A DNA stretch of 64,000 bases from an uncultured Nitrospira sp. (GTDB lineage Bacteria > Nitrospirota > Nitrospiria > Nitrospirales > Nitrospiraceae). The notes below the pieces were generated by a model. It ran no database searches. It was not told the origin of the DNA and saw only the letters and a list, made by a program, of their open reading frames with translations. Position numbers and translations under genes: made by a program. The stretch is taken from positions 1 to 64,000 of the forward strand of contig CABVRX010000018.1 in assembly GCA_902500825.1 (NCBI GenBank). The letters are read 5' to 3'. Of the stretch, positions 1-7,963 are shown piece after piece (the stretch's first letter is position 1; each line of letters opens with the position of its first letter).

Positions 1-2871
1 TGTGTGGAGCCTCGAAGAAATTATTGGATTATTGGATTGAAAGGGACCCACTACCAATGCTTCAAACGTCTTGGTAAGCGAGTCGAGCTTCCGGCCAGTA
101 CGCGACACGAGCCGGCATGGCTTCACCTCATCGATCTGTACGCCCTTCTTACCCTTAGCCGGAAACCGGAAAGCGGCTTTAGTCTCAAGCCCGTCGGCTC
201 CAGCAAAGGCGCTGAGTAGAACATCGCCGTCGCCGATGTCGATTGGCCCTGAGTAGTGTGTACCCTCACGCGGCTCACTGCCGTCGAGCGTATATCGGAT
301 GGAGCCTTTGGGTGCGATGAGGAGCTCTACCCTGCGTTGACCTGCCTTTTCGGTCAGTCGATTGCGCAGAACCAGCTTATTGTCCCAACTGATCGGATCC
401 CCGGTTTCATACCGACCTGATGGATCGCATACCAGAATGTTCAGTCGCAATGCAGATGTGGTGTAGGTTTGGTCCTTGAGCTGCGCGCTTGATTCCGAGA
501 CGGGAGTGTCTTCAGCATAGTAGATACGCGGGGCAGGCCCGGCGTTCTGTGGGTTGATGCGGAGACGCACCTTCCCATTGTCGTCCGGTTCGGACTCGGG
601 AATAATCTGGGCTGAAGTACGCTTCTTCTTTGGTTTCTTCGTGACATAGCCGTTCCCAAGGTCCTCCCACAGCCCTCGATTATAGGCTATAGACTTGAGC
701 TGGTCGAGGCCCTTGGGCGGAAGCCACGGCATCCCAGGCTGCTCCGCATATCGATCAATGACATCCGACCAGCGGACATCATCCTGGTTCTCCGGCCACA
801 GGAGATCTTGTGCTCTGTCCCGGATCGCATCGAACTCCTTCTCGATATCGAGATAGAGCTTCAGAGGGTTTGAGGTGAGCGTTTTTTCGATCTGCTCCTC
901 GCCATTGAAGGGTTTGGTGGCATCGCGCGTCATATCCAATGGTTTGGGGGCAAGTTGGGCCTGCCTACCCGCGCGCTGAATCGGAAAGAGGACCTTGTCG
1001 AATAAACTGAAGATGGTAGATCTGAATTCAAGCTCGTAGCCCTCTCGTTTATATTCGAGTTCATCCCGCTGGGGGTGCCCCTTGGGAATGTGAACGTCTG
1101 CTTTCTGCGCGGCATATAGATGGCGTGCAGCTTTTTCCACGTTTCCCATGGCCGTCCTATCTCCGGTGAGGACGCATAAGTTGTTCTTTTGGCTTAGGCC
1201 ATCGAAGAATTTTCGCACTTCTTCTGGTGGAATTTTTGAGTCTGGGCTGACGATGAGCAGGACACGACCCTTGCGGATACGATCCGCCACCTCTTCCAAT
1301 CTCGGCAGCGGTAGAACCTCTTCGTACCCCGTTTTTCGGGACGCTTTGAACATCTCTCGGAGGCGATGCCGGATCAGTTCGTCAACCTGATTCTCCGGTG
1401 CGTCATGAGCCAGGCTCTGCAGCCGCTTCGTAAGGTTTTCCTGTCGATCGAAATAGTATCGGCCTTCAGGTGTGTGATGCACATACCAGGCGACCTTCTC
1501 AAGTTCATCGAACGCCGCGAGGAAATCGGACGGCTCACGTACGGGCGAGATGAGACACTCGACCATCTCTTCGCGCGTGAGTCCTTTCACCGCGTTCACT
1601 GCAGTAGATAGGCTGGCCGTAAGGAGAAGGGCGCCAATCTGTGTCGCCGCTTCTTTGCCAGTTTGCAGGTCGATGATTTGAGCGTGTGCGGATTGCTGCG
1701 CGTCCCAGAGATCTTTGGCGATGACATCGCGCATACCTGATATTTCTGTGAGTTTGTCGCGAACTTCCGGAATGGCCAAGTCGAAATGCTGTGGTCCGAT
1801 CAGAAAGATATCGTTGACCCTACGGTCCCAAACTGATTTAAGCAGGCGCGAAACCAACTCGATCAGCCCCCGAGTCTGTTTGAACTGTTCATTTTCCTTG
1901 AACAGTGCGATGACGTTTTTAAGACGCGGGTGGAACGGATAGGTCGCGGCTACTTCTCGCGCAATCGCTTCGGCGCCGCGACTCGCAGTTTTGGATTTGG
2001 AAGCTTCTTCCAGCTTGCGACCAAAAGCTGCTGCAATGTCCTTGATTACCGCCTTATCAGGCAGTGACTTGAAGAGGCGCTTGCGGAGAATGTCGTAGAT
2101 TTCATTCGCTGTTAGATCCACGGGGGTGATGTTGCGTTCTTGTCGACCTAATTCTGAGCGCGCGTCTTCGAGCGCCCGATTGATAAGCTTTGTGCCACCG
2201 CTGTACGAAGCGGCAAGATCGGAAACGACAACGCAAACATTCTTCTTCTTGAGGGCAGCCGTGAGCAGGTTTGAAAAAGCACGAGTTGCAATGTCCGCAA
2301 CAGTTCCGTTGCCCACCTTCTCTGTGTCGAGATAGTGGAAGTATGGCGGCATCTCGTCCAAGAGGATAAGAATGGGGTCATCGCCATCAAACAGTTTCAG
2401 CCAGGCCTGTTCATCCGGAGCTTTAGGACCGCTGATCCAAAAGGTCTTGAACTGTTCTCCTTTGCCGAGTTGGTTGACAATCTCACCCCAGAAGAAATGA
2501 TCGGGGCTATTGCGGCCGTTGAACGCGGCCAGCGTTGCAGCACCGAAGTCTGAGGCATGAGGAACGCCAACACAGTACTTCTTGCGCAGTTCCGGATATC
2601 TAGCTAATAGGCCAAAACCCACAAGCAGATGTGTCTTACCACCGCCCATGGCTTGCTTGAGGTGGAATATCGCTTGAGTCGACGCTCCCGCTAGACGGGC
2701 GATGCCCTGGCTGTTGAGATCCTGCATGCCATGAGTGATAAACGTCTTCTCAAAGAATGCCGTGCCATTTCCTTCCGAGTTGATCAATTCATCGAGCTGC
2801 TCGATCTGGTCGCTGAGCTTGATGGAGAGAGCATTGGGCTGGAGTTCGCACGCGTCACGAACGGTTTTCAT
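1..2871 (-). CDS. DUF499-family ATP-binding protein, C-terminus cut by window edge
   Basis: An open minus-strand frame runs 957 codons from the ATG at 2871 off the left edge without a stop. The N-terminus begins MKTVRDACELQPNALSIKL. A Walker A loop (GGGKT) lies near residues 76-80 and a Walker B stretch (ILILLDEMP) near 167-175. The distal part reads like a chitobiase/FN3-like beta domain (IRYTLDGSEPREGT). I recognise this as the DUF499 family: large P-loop proteins usually encoded beside DUF1156-type DNA methylases and helicases in putative anti-phage loci. No partner is visible here because the gene is first on its strand and continues outward, so companions would lie to the left. Upstream is a decayed group II intron. 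The start is chosen because no earlier in-frame ATG fits; the ribosome site is weak. Family assignment is from memory; the biochemical role is unknown. Confidence 0.85.
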   Translation of the reverse strand, partial: MKTVRDACELQPNALSIKLSDQIEQLDELINSEGNGTAFFEKTFITHGMQDLNSQGIARLAGASTQAIFHLKQAMGGGKTHLLVGFGLLARYPELRKKYCVGVPHASDFGAATLAAFNGRNSPDHFFWGEIVNQLGKGEQFKTFWISGPKAPDEQAWLKLFDGDDPILILLDEMPPYFHYLDTEKVGNGTVADIATRAFSNLLTAALKKKNVCVVVSDLAASYSGGTKLINRALEDARSELGRQERNITPVDLTANEIYDILRKRLFKSLPDKAVIKDIAAAFGRKLEEASKSKTASRGAEAIAREVAATYPFHPRLKNVIALFKENEQFKQTRGLIELVSRLLKSVWDRRVNDIFLIGPQHFDLAIPEVRDKLTEISGMRDVIAKDLWDAQQSAHAQIIDLQTGKEAATQIGALLLTASLSTAVNAVKGLTREEMVECLISPVREPSDFLAAFDELEKVAWYVHHTPEGRYYFDRQENLTKRLQSLAHDAPENQVDELIRHRLREMFKASRKTGYEEVLPLPRLEEVADRIRKGRVLLIVSPDSKIPPEEVRKFFDGLSQKNNLCVLTGDRTAMGNVEKAARHLYAAQKADVHIPKGHPQRDELEYKREGYELEFRSTIFSLFDKVLFPIQRAGRQAQLAPKPLDMTRDATKPFNGEEQIEKTLTSNPLKLYLDIEKEFDAIRDRAQDLLWPENQDDVRWSDVIDRYAEQPGMPWLPPKGLDQLKSIAYNRGLWEDLGNGYVTKKPKKKRTSAQIIPESEPDDNGKVRLRINPQNAGPAPRIYYAEDTPVSESSAQLKDQTYTTSALRLNILVCDPSGRYETGDPISWDNKLVLRNRLTEKAGQRRVELLIAPKGSIRYTLDGSEPREGTHYSGPIDIGDGDVLLSAFAGADGLETKAAFRFPAKGKKGVQIDEVKPCRLVSRTGRKLDSLTKTFEALVVGPFQSNNPIISSRLHT

Positions 2872-3095
2872 ACGACTCAATCCCGCTCTGAAGTGTTCTT
2901 CAATAAGGAATGATCAACGGATTATCATCGACCCCGGCACATGGGCAAGATAATCTTGTATTTTTGTGACGGGGCGAAGCTGACGGAGGATGCCATTCAA
3001 CGCTGCGAGGCCGATGGATATTCTGGCTTGAGATTCTAGAACTGATCTACTGGATCTCTCGCCTTAGACGGGTCAACGTGTCTCGGAAGAGGAAC
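2872..3095. other. Intergenic between DUF499 gene and intron remnant
   Basis: No clear gene. A 32-codon plus-strand frame from ATG 2941 to 3039 (MGKIILYFCDG...) looks protein-like in composition, but it has no ribosome site and no family I recognise. It may be chance or a gene fragment. Confidence 0.3.
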
Positions 3096-3140
3096 ATACA
3101 AAGTTGAGTGGCGCAGGAGAATTGCACTCCCACGCCTCCC

Positions 3141-3174
3141 AGAACCGGACGTGAACTCTCGGTTCATCCGGCTC
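3141..3174 (-). ncRNA. Group II intron domain V
   Basis: Read on the minus strand, a 34-nt hairpin begins GAGCCGGATGAACC and ends with GTCCGGTTCT. The two arms pair (GAGCCGGA with TCCGGTTC) around a short internal loop and a GAGA-like terminal loop. This is the conserved catalytic domain V signature of bacterial group II introns. It sits just after the stop codon of the RT remnant, as in intact elements. Confidence 0.75.
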
Positions 3175-3201
3175 CTATCGTCCAACCGGTGACGCTGCAC
3201 C

Positions 3202-3436
3202 TCAATCCGCGAACAGATTTGGTTGACGAGCTTGTACGCGGTGCAGCCATACCTGGGCTTGCGTGGGATGACCCCGGAGTCGTTTGTATTTGTGCGTTGC
3301 CCAACGCATGAGGAAGATATCCAGCGTTCAAAGCGCGCGACGAAATATCGATGAGACGAAAACTCCCATAGTACTGAACCCAGCCAGTGAGTACCGACTG
3401 AATTGGGCAATTCTCGATATTCTCACCGACTGTCAT
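3202..3436 (-). pseudogene. Group II intron reverse transcriptase/maturase C-terminal remnant
   Basis: Two minus-strand frames give the C-terminal maturase pattern. One frame reads GWVQYYGSF (family pattern GWxxYYGxF). After a one-base shift, another reads RWATHKYKRLRGH then WLHRVQARQPNLFAD and a stop at 3202-3204 (family pattern KYKRLRGH...QPxLFAHW). The RT palm motifs, including YADD, are absent, so this is a truncated and frameshifted fragment with no expected activity. It lies immediately 5' of domain V, as in intact introns. Confidence 0.75.
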
Positions 3437-3568
3437 CGAGTCCAGGACATAGGTGTTTTGGCCACATCAGCGATGACGAGTATCTAAGGAAATTGTCCTG
3501 GTTGAACGCAGTACTCCCTTCCGATTACTATTTTGCCCAGTCAGGGCTGAATCAACGGAGCAAGCTTC
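3437..3568. other. Short gap upstream of intron remnant
   Basis: No further reverse transcriptase sequence could be recognised here. The stretch includes the upstream region of the adhesin-E-like gene. Confidence 0.3.
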
Positions 3569-3967
3569 ATGTACCAGTTCCCGCTGATCACCTTGCTGGT
3601 GTTGAGCCCTACCTTCGTCTTTGCCGAATGGGTGGTGGTAGAGCGGGACTATTTCTCACCTGGTTTGCAGACGATATATGTAGATCCAACGAGTCTTCAA
3701 CGTGATGGGAACCTCGTGACGATTTCGCAATTGATCGACTACAAATGGATGCAAGGGAACTACGTCGGCACTCCGCGGTTCCTATCCACCACCACCCGCA
3801 AGCAGTTCGACTGCGCGAACCGGCGCATCCGGTCACTATCGTTCACGGAATATTACGGCCATATGGCGACTGGTGTGGCGACGTCGGCGTATGTCGCCAA
3901 TGACCAGTGGCAGCCGGTCGAATCACAGACGCTCAATCATGCTCTTTTTGAAATTGCCTGCGGGTAG
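3569..3967 (+). CDS. Surface-adhesin E-like secreted protein
   Basis: The 132-residue product begins with a signal peptide (MYQFPLITLLVLSPTFVFA, cleavage likely before EWV). The mature part is a single small domain with the pattern EWVVVERDY...IYVDPTSLQRDGNLVTI...LIDYK...TTTRKQFDCANRRIRSL, typical of the surface-adhesin protein E family: short extracytoplasmic proteins with two conserved cysteines, here in the FDCANR and EIACG contexts. These probably form a disulphide. Some members bind host proteins, but in an environmental bacterium the role is unknown. It appears monocistronic. Confidence 0.7.
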   Translation: MYQFPLITLLVLSPTFVFAEWVVVERDYFSPGLQTIYVDPTSLQRDGNLVTISQLIDYKWMQGNYVGTPRFLSTTTRKQFDCANRRIRSLSFTEYYGHMATGVATSAYVANDQWQPVESQTLNHALFEIACG

Positions 3968-4003
3968 CTGAAAAGGAATCAAATCCGTAACGTAGGTTCT
4001 TCA

Positions 4004-4140
4004 ATGCCCTATCTCACCCGTCAGAAATTCCCGGTGCCTCTCGACCGTAACCAGGTGGCTCAAGACTGGCGCCGGCGAGGCTACTCCTGTGACGTGTGCA
4101 CCGATCCGCCCGGTATGGCATGCATGATTCGACAGTGCGC
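4004..4140 (+). pseudogene. Truncated copy of the cupin gene 5' end
   Basis: From ATG 4004 the first ~37 codons (MPYLTRQKFPVPLDRNQ...) closely match the 5' end of the cupin gene at 5815-5940 at both DNA and protein level, including VPLDRxQ, RRGYSCDV and TDPPG. Beyond about 4115 the match fades and the frame runs on to 4246 as unrelated sequence, without any cupin motif. This is therefore a partial, probably non-functional duplicate. The porin gene lies exactly between the two copies. Confidence 0.65.
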
Positions 4141-4178
4141 AATTCGAAACACTGACTCAATGTCATCCGAACAGAATT

Positions 4179-5609
4179 CTAGAACGGCAACACTTTTTTC
4201 ACGTCTTGCTGCAACCGAACCAGGTCATACTTCAACAGAAAAGTGATCCGAAACCCCTCTCCTGACACGTCGTTCTTGTTGACTCGTTGCCCCCATAGAA
4301 ATCCTCCCCCGATCGTAACTCCTTCCACAGGGCTATACAGGAGGTTGCAATCGAGATACTGCGTTCTCTTGTAGGTATCGGTCGGAGAACTCTCCGTGGT
4401 ATTAACCTGAAGAAACCCATAGGTTGCCGTGGATCGCCAGTGATCATTCCAGAAATGTTGGAGAGCGGCATAGCCTCCATACGCCGGCTGTGCTTTAATG
4501 CTTCCCACAGAATCATAACCCGCATCGAGATTAAGATTCCTCGTGTCGTTGAAATACCGGGAAACCCCTTCTCCATACACCGCCTGAAATACAATGTTGT
4601 CTCGACCCCATAGCCTTACGAGCCCCGATGCCATCACCCCATATCCGAACACATGGTCCGATTGCCCAGAACTCGTGACTCCCCCGACCGATCGAAAGAG
4701 TCCGGCGGTGTTGAAGTGATAGTCATCGGTTTCATACCGATACCGGAACACAAAATCTGGGAAAGGGCTGGTTGACGACACGTCCTGAGCGGTGACTGGG
4801 TTAATCGAAGGAATCCCCGACGAAGGCTGTTCAACCGCAGCCGAGACGACATGTCCCTTGGCCAATTGATGCGTGTATCGCACCTGAGGATTGAATTGAA
4901 AGATCCAAGAGTTTGGACCGTTAAAGTCTACCGTTTCAGGGATCACATCCGAATCATGGAACGTCGACCACGACTGCCCGACGAGCAGATTTTTCAACTG
5001 CCCGTAGAAGTGACGCAGACGAAAATTGGTACTATTTCCTGGACCGACAAAGTCAATCTCGATATAAGTCCGCAAGACGTCCCAGCGAGTATCCGTCCTG
5101 GTTTCAAGACTGATGCGCGATGCTCGTGCCGCCATATTGTAATTTGAGGCATCAAAGTTCGGGGTCGGAATCGACTCAGGTCTGAACTGGTTGATATTGC
5201 CAAGCTGACTGAAATCGTACATCGCGTCGGTTCTGATGTATCCTCCTACCCGTAGCAGAGTATGAGAACCGGGGAATCGGAAAAATCCACGAAGGGCGGG
5301 ATCAAACGGGGCATTGTCCAATCGAGCGTCCGCGTACGCATCGTCCGTTACCAGCTCACGTTCTCGATCGATGGCAGGAACCTCCGTTTGAGTTCCTGGT
5401 GAGAGCGGTTCATCGGGCGGTGGCTCCTTTTTCTTGATGTCCTCAACTGATTGCTCCAGCTGTTTCACCCTCGCTTTTAAGGCCTCTATCTCAGACTCTT
5501 GAGAAGATGGTTGCGGACCATGAACCTCGGTGCCGGGTCCCTCGCCCCATGCCGAAGTCAAAAGACAGAACGCGATGAAGGCGATAATGATCGCCTGTGC
5601 GACCGTCAT
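4179..5609 (-). CDS. DcaP-like trimeric outer-membrane porin
   Basis: From ATG 5609 the protein is about 476 residues. It has a signal peptide (TVAQAIIIAFIAFCLLTSAWG), a short coiled-coil (EIEALKARVKQLEQSVEDIKK) followed by a Pro-rich linker, then a long beta-barrel segment with features of the DcaP family (FFRFPGSHTLLRVGGYIRTD, RASRISLETRT, IEIDFVG, LRHFYGQLKNLLVGQSWSTF). It ends in an aromatic-rich strand (LPF). The frame is open up to 5807, but that stretch has no signal sequence; a GTG at 5633 is an alternative start. DcaP porins take up small, often carboxylated, molecules across the outer membrane; the substrate here cannot be read. It is flanked by two cupin-gene copies and faces the intact-looking one divergently. 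Confidence 0.8.
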   Translation of the reverse strand: MTVAQAIIIAFIAFCLLTSAWGEGPGTEVHGPQPSSQESEIEALKARVKQLEQSVEDIKKKEPPPDEPLSPGTQTEVPAIDRERELVTDDAYADARLDNAPFDPALRGFFRFPGSHTLLRVGGYIRTDAMYDFSQLGNINQFRPESIPTPNFDASNYNMAARASRISLETRTDTRWDVLRTYIEIDFVGPGNSTNFRLRHFYGQLKNLLVGQSWSTFHDSDVIPETVDFNGPNSWIFQFNPQVRYTHQLAKGHVVSAAVEQPSSGIPSINPVTAQDVSSTSPFPDFVFRYRYETDDYHFNTAGLFRSVGGVTSSGQSDHVFGYGVMASGLVRLWGRDNIVFQAVYGEGVSRYFNDTRNLNLDAGYDSVGSIKAQPAYGGYAALQHFWNDHWRSTATYGFLQVNTTESSPTDTYKRTQYLDCNLLYSPVEGVTIGGGFLWGQRVNKNDVSGEGFRITFLLKYDLVRLQQDVKKVLPF

Positions 5610-5814
5610 ATTCCATAGAGAAATTCCTTTCACTCGAGCACAATATCCTTGCCTCCTAATCACTTTGTGCCTCTCCCTACTCACTGGACTTCCACATGGA
5701 AAACATTTTGGACATCCTGTGAATTCATAGGCGAACCCAGAGTTGCTGTCAAGAACCGCTTGCTCATATCTATCCCGTTGACCACAGTCAGTCCCGCCTC
5801 TTACCATCGGTTCA
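5610..5814. promoter_or_regulatory. Divergent intergenic region between porin and cupin
   Basis: This 205-bp gap separates the minus-strand porin from the plus-strand cupin and should hold both promoters. I could not pick convincing -35/-10 boxes or an operator. Confidence 0.3.
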
Positions 5815-5822
5815 ATGTCTTA

Positions 5823-5836
5823 TCTCACGTCTCACG
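5823..5836 (+). repeat. 7-nt tandem duplication causing a frameshift
   Basis: The heptamer TCTCACG occurs twice in direct tandem (5823-5829 and 5830-5836). Removing one unit restores an open frame from ATG 5815 that reads MSYLTPQKFSVPLDR, which matches the start of the related copy at 4004 (MPYLTRQKFPVPLDR). The duplication is therefore the likely cause of a frame break in the cupin gene. Confidence 0.7.
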
Positions 5837-5851
5837 CCTCAGAAATTCTCC

Positions 5852-6124
5852 GTGCCGCTCGACCGGGACCAGGCGGCTCACGACTGGTGCCGGCGGGGCT
5901 ACTCCTGCGATGTGTTCACCGACCCACCCGGCCGCGAGTGGAATGATTTCGTTCATGCGACGAACGAGCTGGTAACAGTTATGGATGGGAGACTCAAGCT
6001 ACCGATTGGCAGAGAAGAGATCATCGCAAAACCGGGAGACGAAGCGTTTATTCCCAAAGGGATTCGCCATTCCGTCAAAAATATTTCCTCCTCTACAACG
6101 CGCTGGCTGTATGGAGACGATTAG
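5852..6124 (+). CDS. Small cupin-domain protein, 5' end frameshifted
   Basis: The open frame from GTG 5852 encodes 90 residues with a cupin beta-barrel: the first part VMDGRLKLPIG and the second motif PGDEAFIPKGIRHSVKN, holding the usual PGD...IPxGxxH metal-binding pattern. The comparison copy at 4004 indicates that the ancestral start was ATG 5815, now out of frame because of a 7-nt duplication. The gene may therefore be expressed poorly from GTG 5852, which has no clear ribosome site, or be a recent pseudogene. Small stand-alone cupins of this type often follow transporters; the substrate is unknown. Confidence 0.65.
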   Translation: MPLDRDQAAHDWCRRGYSCDVFTDPPGREWNDFVHATNELVTVMDGRLKLPIGREEIIAKPGDEAFIPKGIRHSVKNISSSTTRWLYGDD

Positions 6125-6360
6125 AAGAAAGGTTTACGAAGTATTATGGGCACAGGCCCGCGAAACTCAGGCCAGCGCATCGGTGGACTTTATCTGCGGC
6201 GGAATCTGGCCAGCTTCCCGCTATTTTTGACCTGACAAACAATAGCGGGTTTCTGGTATCCTAGCCCGGTTTCTTCACCATCTAGGCCATTTTTCATAGG
6301 CTTAAGACAGTTTGAATCCACGAACCTCACTACCTGTAACTATCTAAAGGGGGAAAGCAG

Positions 6361-7899
6361 ATGGCTCCCAAATCGATAAGCAATCCTCTCGTAGCCGTAT
6401 CCTTGTTGCTGTCCTTGACGAGCTGCACCGCACTCAATAACCCGATTGTTCGTCCCCCAGCGCCTTTGCTGTTACCGGCAACCCCGAACCTACCCTCTCC
6501 GGCCCCAGAATCCAGTATCAGCGTTCCTGTCTACGTCGATCTGTCACCGTTTCTCACTGCTGTCAACGATGACAGCGTGATCCCAAGGAAATTCGACCAT
6601 TGGGCGAGCTTCATCAAGCATCCCAAAGGCGCTGAATACAAATACTATGCAGAGCGAGATGATTTTACGATGGCACCTTTTGGCACTCGCCAAGCCAACG
6701 GCACACAGTCGGACATGGTTCTCCGTGATTGGTGGAAAGGGATCGAACTCTCCAGCTCCCACGTACTTGTCGGCACCACCATTCGATATAAAATTGGAGC
6801 CCATTCGCTTCACTGTGGCGATGGCAGTGAATGGCCACGAAGAGCCACACTGCATGGGAGTATCGCGACTGAGCTGACTCCGACTTATGGTCTGTCCGCA
6901 TCGGTCGCCAGCGTGACAGTGAACCCCACTGATCCATGCCAGATACGAGTCGCCGATCTTGACGTGACTCAGGAAGTGAAACAGAGGCTGGCAGACATCG
7001 TTCGAGGAGGACTCAGCCGCGCGGTCACCCGCATCAATGCGCTGACGGTTAAATCTCATATGGAAGCTGCCTGGAATACACTGCGCAACCCCATCCAGTT
7101 AGAACCGGATGCTTGGCTTCAATTCAATATCGACAAAGTCCGACACAGTGGCTTTTCTGGGGTCGGCCCCATGGTCGATGACACCATCCACGTCACCGCG
7201 AAACCGGTCATCGTCTTTGGCCCGGAACCACCCTCCGGAGATGCAGCCCTTCCTCCACTCGACACTCCACCAACTTCTACCGGATTCCACGGTGCCGCCG
7301 ATGCCCAGCTCTATGGCACACTCCCCACAACACTGGCGAACCGGCTGACTCCCACGGGATTCCACGTCGTCACGGACATCCCCTTGGACTACGCCTCACT
7401 CTCCAAGGCCCTTGCGAACCGACTCAGTGGGAAACGCGTCGTGAAGAAAGGGTATCTCCTTCTCATTACAAATGCCGCAATCTTTGGCAATGGCGGCAAC
7501 CAAGTGGTGGTGCGGATTGATTTCTCGGGAGACGCGATCGGTCACGTGTATTTTGTCGGAAAACCTGAAATGAATTTCCTCACACAGACGGTTTCTCTCG
7601 GCGGTCTCCGCTATGACCTCGCGACAGAAAAACTCTTACAGGAAACAGTCGTTTGGCTCGATTTCTCGACGTTCCGAGATCTGATCGCAAGCGAATCCGT
7701 TATCGGAGTGACTGCAGCCACCGACCGTGTGCGAGGCCTACTGGCCACCACACTGAATCGAGCACTCAATCCATCTGTCTCGATGCGCGGAACCGTGGAG
7801 TCGGTCCAAGGCATCGGAGTGTTTGCTGATGTCAATGCATTGCATATCCGCACGATGAGTGATGGAACGCTTGGTCTGACCGTCACCCATAAACCGTAA
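6361..7899 (+). CDS. DUF4403-family lipoprotein
   Basis: This 512-residue protein starts with a lipoprotein signal (LLLSLTSC, Cys about residue 22) followed by a Pro-rich linker, so it is probably anchored to the outer or inner membrane from the periplasmic side. The rest fits DUF4403: paired beta-rich modules starting ISVPVYVDLSPF, a central ADLDVTQEVKQRLADIVRGGL, and the late pattern GYLLLITNAAIFGNGGNQVVVRIDF. This fold resembles tubular lipid-binding (BPI/TULIP-like) proteins, but function is not established. A ribosome site (aaaggggg) precedes the ATG. It is monocistronic and convergent with the next gene. Confidence 0.8.
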   Translation: MAPKSISNPLVAVSLLLSLTSCTALNNPIVRPPAPLLLPATPNLPSPAPESSISVPVYVDLSPFLTAVNDDSVIPRKFDHWASFIKHPKGAEYKYYAERDDFTMAPFGTRQANGTQSDMVLRDWWKGIELSSSHVLVGTTIRYKIGAHSLHCGDGSEWPRRATLHGSIATELTPTYGLSASVASVTVNPTDPCQIRVADLDVTQEVKQRLADIVRGGLSRAVTRINALTVKSHMEAAWNTLRNPIQLEPDAWLQFNIDKVRHSGFSGVGPMVDDTIHVTAKPVIVFGPEPPSGDAALPPLDTPPTSTGFHGAADAQLYGTLPTTLANRLTPTGFHVVTDIPLDYASLSKALANRLSGKRVVKKGYLLLITNAAIFGNGGNQVVVRIDFSGDAIGHVYFVGKPEMNFLTQTVSLGGLRYDLATEKLLQETVVWLDFSTFRDLIASESVIGVTAATDRVRGLLATTLNRALNPSVSMRGTVESVQGIGVFADVNALHIRTMSDGTLGLTVTHKP

Positions 7900-7963
7900 T
7901 TCATCTCAATCGAGCCTCGCACCTCGGTTCGCTGGGAATGGCTGGAGATCGGACGGAGGCGAC

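Larger units (their letters stand above)
3095..3436 (-). mobile_element. Decayed 3' end of a group II intron
   Basis: On the minus strand, a broken reverse transcriptase/maturase tail is followed by a domain V hairpin and then a domain VI-like stem (gcgtgggag...ctcctgcgc) near 3105-3140. This is the expected 3' order of a group II intron. The 5' ribozyme part and the RT catalytic domains are missing, so the element is dead. It ends about 225 bp upstream of the DUF499 start, in the same orientation. The exact 3' junction is uncertain. Confidence 0.75.
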
